Program-made: the position numbers and the translations under genes
Notes under the pieces: generated by a model
Told to the model about the DNA's origin: nothing
The model's input: only the letters and a program-made list of their open reading frames with translations
The model's database searches: none
Part shown: piece after piece, positions 9,235-19,529 of the stretch
Position numbering within the stretch: the stretch's first letter is position 1
Layout: the number at the start of each line of letters is the position of its first letter
Source of the DNA: Dissophora ornata
Taxonomy: Eukaryota > Mortierellomycota > Mortierellomycetes > Mortierellales > Mortierellaceae
Reading direction: 5' to 3'
DNA: 64,000 nt
Assembly: GCA_025201705.1 (NCBI GenBank)
Contig: MU616579.1
Span: 1 to 64,000, forward strand

Positions 9235-12117
9235 TCAGCCCCAGAACAGTCTCTTTTTGGCCATGGTGATCAGCGACGAGATCACGCCATTGGCCTCTTG
9301 AGTTGCTCCGGTATTGGCCTTGGCCAGCGCCGCGACTCTGTCCCTTCCCGTCCCAAAGAGACTGAGCGGGACTCCATCCTCACCGTAACCCTGGATACTG
9401 GCCGGTACCGATCGCGGTGCGGAGCCTGCCTCGAGTCGCTGTCTCTTCTGAACGTGGTTGAATGCTGCCAAGGAAGTGTCGCCGGCACCGTTGCTGGTTG
9501 CGGAGGCAGAATCAGACGTTTCCAAGAGAACGCCCGCCGAGGCTGAGAACAGCGAGTTGTCGTCCGAGTTGGATGCTGCGAATGATGGACGGCTCAATGT
9601 GTAACGTTGCTGCGATCCGCTTGACGATGATTCAAGGTTGGGCCGCAAGGACGACGCGAACCCACTAGGGTGGATCGGTCGCTGAAAGGTACTGCGCGCC
9701 ATCATCTCTTCCTGTGTTGGCTCTGCCAAGATACCGCGATCGGGATTTGGCCGACTCTTGGCTTCTTCCTGCTGCTGCTGTGCCCTCTGGCGCGATCTCC
9801 GGAGCTCATTCCTCTCCTGTGTACGAGCAATCGAACCGCCGGACGTCAGGCTGTGTCCTAGGATCAAGGCCATCTCCTCATCGCCATCCTCCTCCATTGC
9901 CGAGGACGTCGGCATATGTCCCCCAAATCCAAATCCAAATCCAGTTGGTGTAGCGTTCAGTGTCTCCGTAACGGCCATAGGATTCAACGACGACGGAAAA
10001 AGTCGGTGAGCCTCAGTCAGGTTCTCCCCGATCATCATCATGCCTCTATCTGTCTCTGCAAGAAGTGTCAAATGGGGTGCAAGGCGTTTCAATTGCTCTG
10101 TTTGGCTCTGCATTCGTGCCTGTTCTTGAGGTGGCATAGGCAGATCCGCTCCACGCGCCCCTCCCTGAGCCCGCAGCTTCAATAGCGCGTCCACACCTGC
10201 AAGCACATCCCTCGCCTCCGACTCTGTCAAGTCCCTAGCAACACTCTGTGCCAACCCTAGACTCTGGTCCTGCTCAGTGGCTGTGCCCATCCTGTGTGAC
10301 ATCCAGTCTGAAAACGAGGAACAGGGATGCACACCCACTACAAATCCTCCCACCGGCTTCAGATGCCGACTAACAGCCCTTCGTGCCGCTGATGCGTCTC
10401 TGAACTTAATCTTCAGCCAGTTAAATGACTCTGCTCCAGCGCGGCCGTAGTATCCAGTCTCAAATCGGGCAATCTCGCCAAAGAACTTGAATTCTTGCAT
10501 CATCGCTGACGCCAGTTCTTCCGGGAATCCATACGTGATAATGGACTCGTAAATCTCGCCATTCCTCAGCGCTGTGCTTGTGCTGCTTGATTCCCCGAGC
10601 CGGCCCATGTCCACATCGGGTCTAAACAAAGATAGGGAGCGAGAAGAAAAGAAAAAACCCAGGTCAAGAATAAATCCTGCCGAGTCTATGAAGGGTAGTC
10701 CAGATAAACCTCCGCGTACCTATCCTGGTTGGACACGGAGACCTCCGTCAAAGGTCTAGAGTACAGTTTTTCCTTCCGGGCAATGTCGTACAGGGTATCA
10801 ATCGGTGGCGCATCTTCTCCTATCAAGTGTTGTGGTAAACGTGGCGCGGCTTCTCTCATTGGTTCTATCGACTGGAAAGGTTCACTGGAAAGGGAGAGAG
10901 AAAAGGCATGCGATACATCATGTCAGTTTCGCTGTGGGCAGTTCGCACGACCATACGTAAGGACGGCGGAATAAAGGTGTAGCGAAAAGAAAGAATGCAT
11001 TCTATTACCTGTCCCATGCGGTCTTTCCACGGGGTCCATCCACGAGAGGTTCCAGCTTGATGGGCTGTCGAAGTAGGAATATTAATTTAGCGATGTGGGC
11101 GGGGTGTTTGTGCTGAGTGCTGGAAATGAAAAAGTGGTATACCTTCATCGTGGTTGCCGAATTGAGCAGCACGGAAGGCATGTACCTATCCTTATCCTTA
11201 TCCTCGTCATCTTCATCCCTAGAGTCATACAAGTTTGGGACATTGGGCTGTCGCGTGCGGTCTAGAGACAAGTAAAAAGAAGGCACCCCACCCGACCCAG
11301 TTCCCATCACTGGATTTTGTCCAGCTCCAACCCCCGAGATACTAGTACTCCTCAGTGCAGTGTTTGAAGGAGTGCTAAACGTCTGTGTTCCTTGTCCAGC
11401 TCCAGATACTGATCCCACGGCAGGCCCAAGGCTGCTGTTCAGTGACTGACTCGTTCCTACAGATTTGTGCTTCAGAACGTCAACCGAGTTATCCTTGAGC
11501 GCAGACTGCAAGTTTGCAGAGCTGTTGTTGGTCGAGAGGTGACCGCTAGAAAAAAAGGGACTAGGACCACCCTGGGTATAGATCGAGGGGGTTGTTGGTC
11601 GGGGTGTGTTCAGTTCAGCAGGGAGGGTTGAAAAGCGGACAGAGGTATTCCTCCTTTGGATCTCATCCGAGCCAGGCTCTGGTCGATCATTCCTGAGGAT
11701 GCCCGTTGATCCAGCCAACGATGTGGCTCCCTGAGTGTCTGCCACTGTAGTTGAGCGCAGGTTGGTGTTTGAGAAATCGGTATTGAGTCTTGGAACCGTT
11801 GTGTTTGTGTCTGAGGGCAGTGGTGGAAGCACAATCGGTGCTCTTTGCCACGGTTCTTCATATCCCAAAGGACCAGAGATAAACCCAGGCGTCAGGACTT
11901 CATCTGCAGTCCTTGCATGCGGAGTGAAGCTTGACTGTCCCACCCAGTGCAGTGGTTCTGGTTTGTAGTTGGGGTCTTTTCTGCGTCGCTCCTCCTCTTG
12001 CTCGGCCACTTTCTGGGCAATCAAACGCGAAGGCACGTATTTTGCCTTTGCTGATTCTTGGTTGGGCCGTCCTTGCCGGCCAGTGGAGGAAGAGCCAGAA
12101 GCATTGAACATGAACAT
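9235..12117 (-). CDS. Nucleoporin Nup35/Nup53 family
   Basis: Exons 12117-11143, 11064-11009, 10884-10720 and 10621-9235 join in phase to give 860 aa. The N-terminus (MFMFNASGS, PSRLIAQ, FTPHARTADEVLTPGFISGP) is Ser/Thr/Gly-rich, as in this family. The motif KDRYMPSVLLNSAT precedes the intron-split linker. The Nup35-type RRM (MPPN) domain opens the last exon (YESIITYGFPEELASAMMQEFKFFG ... FNWLKIKFRD). The extreme C-terminus ITMAKKRLFWG could be the membrane-binding amphipathic helix known for Nup53 homologues. The product is a structural component of the inner ring of the nuclear pore complex, bridging scaffold nucleoporins and membrane. It is longer than animal Nup35 because of the low-complexity region. 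Confidence 0.88.
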
Positions 12118-12700
12118 GCTTGGTTCGGTGTGTTTAGGGTGTTTGTGGGATGAGAGAAGTAATGCAGACGACCAGGGAATCGCTCAAAGAGGGTATTGGG
12201 GTTCACAGCAGCCTAGCTTGAGAATGGCCAGAGGAGTGGCAAGCAAGGGCGCGTCTGATTAGAATCAGATGCCATGATGACTATGCTGCACACCTTCGTT
12301 GGGGTTCTCAAGACCAGAATCTAAGGGCCAAGCGAGGAAAAAGTGAGAATGAAAAGCAACGCTCAAGCACTTACCGGTGCATGCAGTAATGGAGGTGTGA
12401 CACAAGGCGCACGAGAGGCACGAGGCAAGATGGACGCGTGTGGGTGTCGGTGGTGTCTGTGAGGGAGATGCAAATGTCGGTGGCAATGCGGAGGACGATG
12501 GTCTGTGTACTGTGGAACGATGTGCACACACGCGCGAGGCTGATGGGAAGAGGGAAGGGAGAGAAGTGCTGATGTGAGCGCGTTGTGGAGTCGTGCCTGA
12601 CTTCCAAGAGGAAAAAAACATAATAGCGGACAAGCCACCCGTCGGATTTCAGATTGATCGATTGGGTCATGCGAAGGAAGTGTAATTGGTGCGATATTGC
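12118..12700. other. Upstream region of the Nup35/53 gene
   Basis: Probable 5' UTR and promoter. It contains (GT)-rich and purine-rich stretches and no supported coding sequence. Confidence 0.4.
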
Positions 12701-12714
12701 ATTTCCCAGACGAG

Positions 12715-13350
12715 CCCTTCTTCCTGTCATCTTCATGCAAACAACTCTGTGCGGGGATATATCCATGGCTACAGCAATAACTAGCCCCCGAGAGACGTCT
12801 TCCTTTGCTGACCGTCTGTTGACCATGTCTTTGTTTGGAGAGATTGTGTTTTCAAGCAGGGTGGAGCACAGCACCGCTGCTTGTTTGCCAATGAGAAATG
12901 ATCTCTCGAAGCTGTAAAATAGTGTAGTGCATGGGCGGCAATTACGGATAGCTTCTGTTAATACACCTATCCGTATACCCCACATGTCTTAAGTATAGCA
13001 GGCGATGTCTGTAGACGTATCCAAATATGCCATCAGGACATTGTTGGAAATGGAAACAGTTGGCGAAAGAATTATGATCTTCTACTTTGTGGTTTAGGTT
13101 TGACGGAGGGAACGCATTTTTGAACTTCGCACCGCCCAGGGTCAAGGCTCAGCTCTCGTTGTTTGTTGATTCTGCCTCAATTTTAAACTTTTTGACGATC
13201 GCTTTTTCTAAAGACCTTGCAAACCCGCGTCTCCCTCTCTTTCTGCGAGGTTGATGGGGTTGCCAGATCTCCTGGTCTGCCGGGAGTAACATACAGCATA
13301 CAAATGAGCTGCACGGCGGACGTTATTGGCCAACAATAGGCAGTGAAATC
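12715..13350 (+). repeat. Diverged repeat A, copy 1
   Basis: About 640 bp that can be aligned by eye, in the same orientation, with 16455-17165. Shared anchors include gtcatcttcatgcaaa, gccgctgcttgttt, caatgagaaatgat, aggtttgacg, caccgcccaggg and ctttttgacgatcgct. Divergence is substantial. No intact ORF is shared, though both copies keep an antisense peptide like FRKSDRQKV / FRESDRQKV, so it may derive from a coding sequence or a mobile element. Confidence 0.7.
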
Positions 13351-13997
13351 AGCCAAAGCCTGACCCCGAATCCTTGCACTATCCCTATGTGAATATTCCT
13401 TCACCATCTCTATTGAGGCCAATAATACTTGCATAATTGCAAGCTAGTGCACGTGAAATGGATGATTTAGAGGGTTTGTAGTCGCCATGGCATAGTGTTT
13501 TAATGTGTAGATTAACTGCGCGTTTGATGGTGCTCATATAATATGGAGGTTGGATGCTGACAGGGTGGTGAGTGTTGCAATCATGGGCCAACTCTCAGGG
13601 GTGGCCATGGTGTCCACGGAAGCTTTGGTCCACTTTGTGACCTTGCCAGACATCCTTTCCATGCGTTTCGTTGAATGAAATAATCTTAGCGACCAACGCG
13701 ACGATTGTTTTTCGACACAAATCCTTCGTCGTCCCAAACTAACGGCAGGTTGATGGTGTTCTCGGTTTGCATTCGGTAGAATTGACCCTCTATGTAGCGG
13801 AATGCGATAAAATCTATCCTGAGTCCTGAGACGAAGGGCCCATGGTCGCGTGCTCCTGGAGCAGACCATCGCGCAGATCTCTAGGTTGGTGAAATAGCAA
13901 GTGACAATTCCACCAATCTTGCGTCCTTGGTTTTGCTTCACCTCCAGAATCCGTTCAGCGTTCTTCCTTTACGATGATGTTGACGATGAGACCTCTC

Positions 13998-14315
13998 CTA
14001 GCTCCATATCCAGAAGCCTATTCGCATCAATGCCTTTCCAGAGAAATCTCCAGACCTTCGTCCTGTGTCAAGTTTTGACTTGCCCATTGGTAGGCGATAA
14101 TAATAGTTCCTGTAGACTGTTGCGATGTCGAGCATCACCTGGTGTACTAAGCAGCAAAAGGAAATTGCTGTAGGCGCATCGATTTCTGGGCTGACGTCGT
14201 TTGTGGTCCAACCGCTCTGCAAAAGTGGCCAAACGTCCTTGTACTGATCTAGCTTGGCCTTCTGCCACTCGCTTGGTGGCAAATCCTCATCTGTGGACGC
14301 GTCGCTCCCCGACAT
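13998..14315 (-). CDS. Unrecognised ORF, possibly a decayed gene
   Basis: ORF from the ATG at 14315 (MSGSDASTDEDLPPSEWQK), 105 aa, open further upstream without ATG to 14645. Composition is protein-like (acidic N-terminus, then an aromatic-rich YRNYYYRL block). Downstream (13941-13700) coding-like sequence appears in two alternating frames (QGRKIGGIVTCYF; then FVSGLRIDFIAFRYIEGQFY), suggesting a frameshifted remnant of a longer gene. I do not recognise the family. Confidence 0.3.
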   Translation of the reverse strand: MSGSDASTDEDLPPSEWQKAKLDQYKDVWPLLQSGWTTNDVSPEIDAPTAISFCCLVHQVMLDIATVYRNYYYRLPMGKSKLDTGRRSGDFSGKALMRIGFWIWS

Positions 14316-15766
14316 AGTCTTGCTGAAGGTCCTCCGGCCCTCGAGGTCAAAGCAAGGGAGGAGAGACCGGATCTGAAAGATCACAAACGAGTGGAGAGTC
14401 GACTCTTTACTGAGGGTCGTAACGTAGTCGCGAAGAATCTGATCGACAATAGCCCCTGAGGGCAGCCAAACTCCCCATAGTGTCGCATAAACTCGCCGTC
14501 TATCCTCTGAATGACTCCAGTGCTCGGTGTGCCTGTGGAGGAGGTCGACGAGTGCAGAGTCGACACACGGTCTGACATAAGGATGCCTAATATTGCAGGA
14601 GGGAAACGATGTTGAATATGATTGGCCTTGGGTAGCGATAAGCAATGAATGTGCTACAACACCAATCGATAGAACTTACACTACGCTCTTAATAACATTT
14701 GGCTTCTCTGTACTTCCTTATTTCCACGAGCTTCTTTATTGCTATTGTCGTTCTGGGGCAATCCACAAGAGGACGGGGTGAGAGTGATAGTTCGAGGACT
14801 AACCAAGCTCTCCTCTTTTGAATACCGTAGCGCGTACCTGGGGCTCGCCCCGCGCGTTGAAGCGATACGTGGTCGCGAATCCGGTCCTATGGCTCTGATG
14901 GCCGGTAAGTCTATTGTTGATGCTTTGTTACAACAACGAAGACATCGTTTGAGTAAGTCTAACCGTTGGGTTTGATCTTTTAGTAGGACTGTAAAACTTT
15001 GTGTGTCCGCAAACACACTACAACTGCAGATTCGGGGCTGGGCGTGAGAGTTTCGTCACTTCTGTGACGTAATTTTCGCGCCCATTGTCCTCGTTTCAAG
15101 CTTGATCAACCCCACAGCATTCCGCCTCTTCGCATTGGAACAAAGACAGTCAGGGATATCTCTTGTAGACAAGGTAATGTTAGCAACTATGGAGATTGCA
15201 GTCTCTAGTTTTAGATATGGTGGCGCGGCAACGGCTTACCCAGGCCGCGGTTGTGGCTATCCTTTCTTGTTCGGCCAGACTGTGGACATGATCGGTCGGA
15301 GTTGTAGTTCTCGCAACTTTTCCCTTGGGAAAACTGTAAGCACGACATCGCAGCTTCATCGGGTTGGAATTAGCTTGAGGTGCACTCATGCTTTAGCAGA
15401 CTGTTACCGATGATAGCGCGTTCCGATTAAAAGTCATCTCTGGGGCACTTGGTCACCTGAAAGACTCTACACTCTGTATGTTCTTCGTAGGTGCTAACCA
15501 TTACACCCTTTTTTTTCACTCAGTCTCATTAGGATAATATGAGAAAGAACTGCCGCCCACAGAAGAGTTTAAGCGAAAGCACTATGGTGCAAGTATGTGA
15601 GACGTCTTGCTTCTTCCCGGAAAGGAAGGCACAGTGAAACAACATCATGACGATACTCAAAGCGAGTCGCATTATGAGTGGACATGCACCATTTCCATCT
15701 TATGCAAGTTGACAGCCGATTTAAGTATCATGTCAAGCTCATTCTAACAAGGAACAGCTACCATTC
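14316..15766. other. No recognised gene
   Basis: Several short ORFs on both strands (for example 15102-15413 +), none with family resemblance. Confidence 0.35.
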
Positions 15767-16210
15767 TTGCGTACCGAGACACAGAAGGCAAACGTCGGTG
15801 ATGACGAGAGAGCTGACATCCCTTCTGCCGCGCACATGAATGGTCTTCTCAAGGTTTTCCCGTTGACGCCTTCTCTCTCTCTCTCTCAAGACGATCAAAG
15901 TCAGCTCTCAAAAAAGCGTCGCTGTGGGGAGATTTCGGGTCTGATGAAGGATATTATCAAGGTGGTGGATTCGAATTCAGATATGTTCGAAATGGTCAAG
16001 GAGAGTCTCGATCATGTCATTGTGAAAGGAAGAGGGTATGAAGGCATGAAAGATCCAGCTCATGTGAAAGCGAAAGGCAGGCTAAAGTTGTCGCGGATTA
16101 AGAGCAGCATGGAAGTTAACACGCGCTCCACAAGGTGTAGGGTGTGCAATAAGCTGGGTCACAATGCGAGAAAACATCGCGGCCTAGGAGGAGCTATCGT
16201 GGATATCTAA
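15767..16210 (+). pseudogene. Mutator-like (MULE) transposase C-terminal remnant with zinc knuckle
   Basis: ORF of 147 aa without a convincing ATG near its start. The C-terminal 50 residues carry the signature found after the SWIM region of MULE/FAR1-type transposases: a K-G-R-x-K basic linker (KAKGRLKLSRIKSS) followed by the zinc knuckle CRVCNKLGHNARKH, where the last ligand is His rather than Cys. The catalytic DDE domain is not visible upstream. It directly precedes repeat B, so it may belong to the same mobile element. Confidence 0.5.
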
Positions 16211-16212
16211 AA

Positions 16213-16425
16213 AACTAGATATTATTTAGTGTGTGTAATTTTTATAAAAACTCAAAGTGGCAACAGGGTTGTCAAATAAGCCTTTGTGAATGGCTACCTG
16301 ACTGGTTATGTGAGCTATGGAGAGTGGGGTGGGGGAATAGTACAAGCGGAAAACTTCAAAGGTACAATATGCAGTGGAGTGAGAAAGAAAATACAGCAAA
16401 AGACAAGAAAAAAAAACAAAGAGGG
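16213..16425 (+). repeat. Repeat B, copy 1
   Basis: About 200 bp repeated in direct orientation at 17225-17415. Shared blocks: gaatggct, tgactggttat, gaatagtacaagcgg, aaaacttcaaa, aatacagcaaaaga. The two B copies bracket repeat A copy 2. Confidence 0.65.
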
Positions 16426-16454
16426 TCAAACCTTTTCTATTGCTCATTCCTCAT

Positions 16455-17165
16455 TTCTACGCCCAGTCCGTCATCTTCATGCAAAGGACTCTGCGCAGGG
16501 ATAGATCTATTGATACAGCAGAAACTAGCGCCCAAGTGAGGTCTTTCTTGGCTGACGGTCTGTCGGCCATCTCTTGATTTGGAGAGATGTGTATGCAAGG
16601 AGGGTAGAGCACGGCGCCGCTGCTTGTTTATCAATGAGAAATGATGTCTCAAGGCTGTTGAATGGCGGGGGTGCATAGGTGGCTATTACGAATTATTTCT
16701 GTCAATGTGTATGTCTGCATACTTGTCTTGAGCAAGCAGGTGAAGAATAGATATGCACAACGTGCAGATGTTGGAATGTAAACAGTAGTAGGAAGTTCAT
16801 TAATGGTTTCTCGAAAAAATTAAGATCTTCCATTTTGCAGTTTAGGTTTGACGCAGGGTGCGCATCTTGAACTATGCACCGCCCAGGGACAGGGCTCAGT
16901 AATTGTTTGTTGTTTCTGGTACAATCTTAAAACTTTTTGACGATCGCTCTCTCGAAAGGCCTTGCAAAACCCGCATCTCCCCCACTTTCTCCGAGGTTTG
17001 CAGGATTGCCGGATCTCCACATCATGCAGCAAAGATATTATGTCTACAGTGGGAAATAAAGATGTGAGTATTAAGAAGAAGACCCCCCCCCACACACACA
17101 CACACACACACAAAAAAAACTGTTTTCTGTGCGGCGGACGTGATTGCCAACAGTAGGCAGTGAAA
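16455..17165 (+). repeat. Diverged repeat A, copy 2
   Basis: Second copy of the unit at 12715-13350, here longer and containing a (C)n(AC)n microsatellite near 17083-17110. It is flanked on both sides by repeat B. Confidence 0.7.
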
Positions 17166-17224
17166 TTGGTTGAAGCCAAACGGTACACATCTCGAAGTTT
17201 TTCTTGTAGTTCTCTTCGAACTTT

Positions 17225-17415
17225 GTGACGCGCGCGAGATTTTTCGTTTTTTGTTAAATGAATGGCTTTATGACTGGTTATATGACTGGCTTATATGACT
17301 GACTATATGAGTTATGAAAGAGTGGAGTGGGGAATAGTACAAGCGGGAAAACTTCAAAATACAAAAATACAGCAAAAGATAGGAAGAAAAAAAATACAAT
17401 GAGAGTGATGTCCGA
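17225..17415 (+). repeat. Repeat B, copy 2
   Basis: Direct copy of 16213-16425. Its start contains tandem tgactgg-type short repeats. Confidence 0.65.
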
Positions 17416-17555
17416 GAAGGACTATTTCCTTCCTCCCCCTCGTCAATCCTCTCGATGCCTAAAAGATCTAGCTGGTCGTTCACTACGCCCGTGCTGCTGG
17501 ATTCTAAAATGATAGGCATCAACTGACTGATCCTCCTCCCTCTCTCAGTCACTTT

Positions 17556-19529
17556 TTACTGTCGCTGCTCAACAGCGACCGCGGCCAGCGCTGCCGTCAA
17601 CGTCGATACACCATTGGGCGACCTTGGCGTGGTCAATGTAGGCGAGAGCGAAGAAGGGGTCATCAATCCTGCCAATTTCATGGGGCTGTCTTTGGTGCCG
17701 CCAATGGTGGTCTGGATCGAAAGAGCCGCACGCCCGAGCAAAGGCGAGGTCATGGGAGTCACATTGGTCGAGAAAGGGTTCTCTGCACCGCGGAATGTAC
17801 CCATGGTGCCTGACAAACCAACTGGTCGAAGCAAAGGACTCGAGTTGGGGCTCGAGTCTGGTGTGTGTTCGGTTGTGGCAGAGCCTGGGCGATTACCGTT
17901 GTTGGCAGCAGAGGCAATGATGGCGTTGATGGCGCTCATCATGACAGTGTCGCCTTTGACAGCAGCAATAGCGGCAGCAGCCGTAATGGCGGCTTGGCTG
18001 GCATTAGCTCCCTCCAGGTTGGCAAACCCAGGGATGTTGGCATAGAGGGCAGCAGCCAAGTTTGGGTGAGAGTGCTCGATGTGGTACTTGAGACCATTCA
18101 GGTTCTTGTAGCACTTGCCGCAGTCGAGAAAAGTGCATCGATAAGGCTTAGTGTTGGACTTGTCGTCCTCGCCTGAGCCAGGCATGGAGCAGTGTCCGTG
18201 TTGGTTGTGATACTTAAGACCGTTGGGGTTCTTGTAGGCCTTGTCACAACCATTGACGGTGCATCGATAGGGTTTATCAGCGCCCGACGATCCGGGTCGG
18301 CCAATGCTCTCCATCATGCTCACAATCTCATCGCGTTTGCGTAGGAGATCTTCAACAGCGAGAAGGTACGCAGGAGACCCGACCTCTCCACAGCTGGGCA
18401 ACAATCCGCGTTGGATAGCCTGCTCCAGGTAGCCGGTCACAGTGCTCATGAGCTCATCCTGTGCGCCTGGCAAGATCGAGGAACTTCCCTCAGTCGAGGC
18501 GATCTTAGATGAGGGCTGAATATCACCCACGAGGGATGCAGCTGTCAGAGCGGCAGCAGCGGCGGCATTGCTGGAGAGCGTCTTTGAGTGCAAGGTAGAT
18601 ATCTTTTTGGAGAGAGGGCTCTGGATATCGAACGAAGAGGAGAAGGTAGCCAGGTCACGCTTCTTGGTATGGTTAGTCTGGTTGACCAGGGGGGTTGTCC
18701 TCAAAATTGAATTGGGGAAGGCTGAAAGGGCTTCGTCGGGGATAAAAACCGAGTCCTCTGAATAGATATCGGACAATGAGACTCCGTTCGATTTCTTTTT
18801 TGAACCGGCAAACGAGAGTGATGTGTTCTTTGCGCAGGCTGCTGTCAGAGCTGCAACGGTCGCTGCCGCGGCGGAGGCGGCGGAGGTCGAGTTGAAGGCG
18901 CCGTTCAGTTGGCGAGAGGCGCCCGTCGGGGGGCTGTTGGGGGCAGATTCCGAATGCGTGGACCAGCCATCGTCATCCGTGAAAGCACCAGCAACGAGCA
19001 AGTCCTCGTCTTCGTCCTCCTCAAAGCGCACATGTGCTTCTTCGTAGTGCTGCAACAACGCATGCAGATCGCCGAGGGTAAGACCGCAGCACGAGAAGTT
19101 TTTGCAGTAGTTGGCCTCAAGATCGCGTTCATAAACATCGCCTCTGCTTGGAGACGAGCTATATGAATCGAGGAGCGTGCTATATGGATCGGGGAGCGTG
19201 CTATGGCTAATTCTATTGACGGGAAGAATAATCATTAGCGTCCGCAGTAGAAGGGGGAGAGACGACAAATGCACCGATTGGCCAACTGAGGGCACAAGGA
19301 CTTACTCGGAGAACTGGGGGGACTGAGAGTATGGGAAGGGGGAATAGAAGGAGGGACGACGAAGCTGAGGTGAATGAAATGAGCCGGAGGAGATAGCGAG
19401 GGACTGTCTCCGGAAGGAGGATGCTCCAAAGGAGGAGGCAGGCGAGTTTGATACGTTTGTGCCGAGCCCCGGGTGGTTACCGTGCAAGGGAGAGATATTG
19501 ATGCTCGGGGTGGGAATTGCTGCAGGCAT
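17556..19529 (-). CDS. SFP1-like C2H2 zinc-finger transcription factor
   Basis: Exon 1 is 19529-19306 (MPAAIPTPSINISPL...) and exon 2 is 19212-17556. They join in phase (FSE|ISHSTLPDP) to give 626 aa. There are three C2H2-type fingers: an N-terminal one (CKNFSCCGLTLGDLHALLQHYEEAH), and a pair near the centre, CTVNGCDKAYKNPNGLKYH and CTFLDCGKCYKNLNGLKYHIEHSH. This arrangement, with the near-identical paired fingers (KNxNGLKYH), is typical of the fungal SFP1 family that controls ribosome biogenesis and growth genes. Long Ala-, Ser- and Thr-rich regions lie between the fingers, and the C-terminal third is Ala/Ser/Pro-rich. SFP1-type function is inferred from the fingers only. Confidence 0.88.

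Noticed and set aside
12265..12985. Minus-strand ORFs upstream of Nup35/53
   Set aside because: Cys/Ser/His-rich with no domain. Best explained as 5' UTR or the edge of repeat A.
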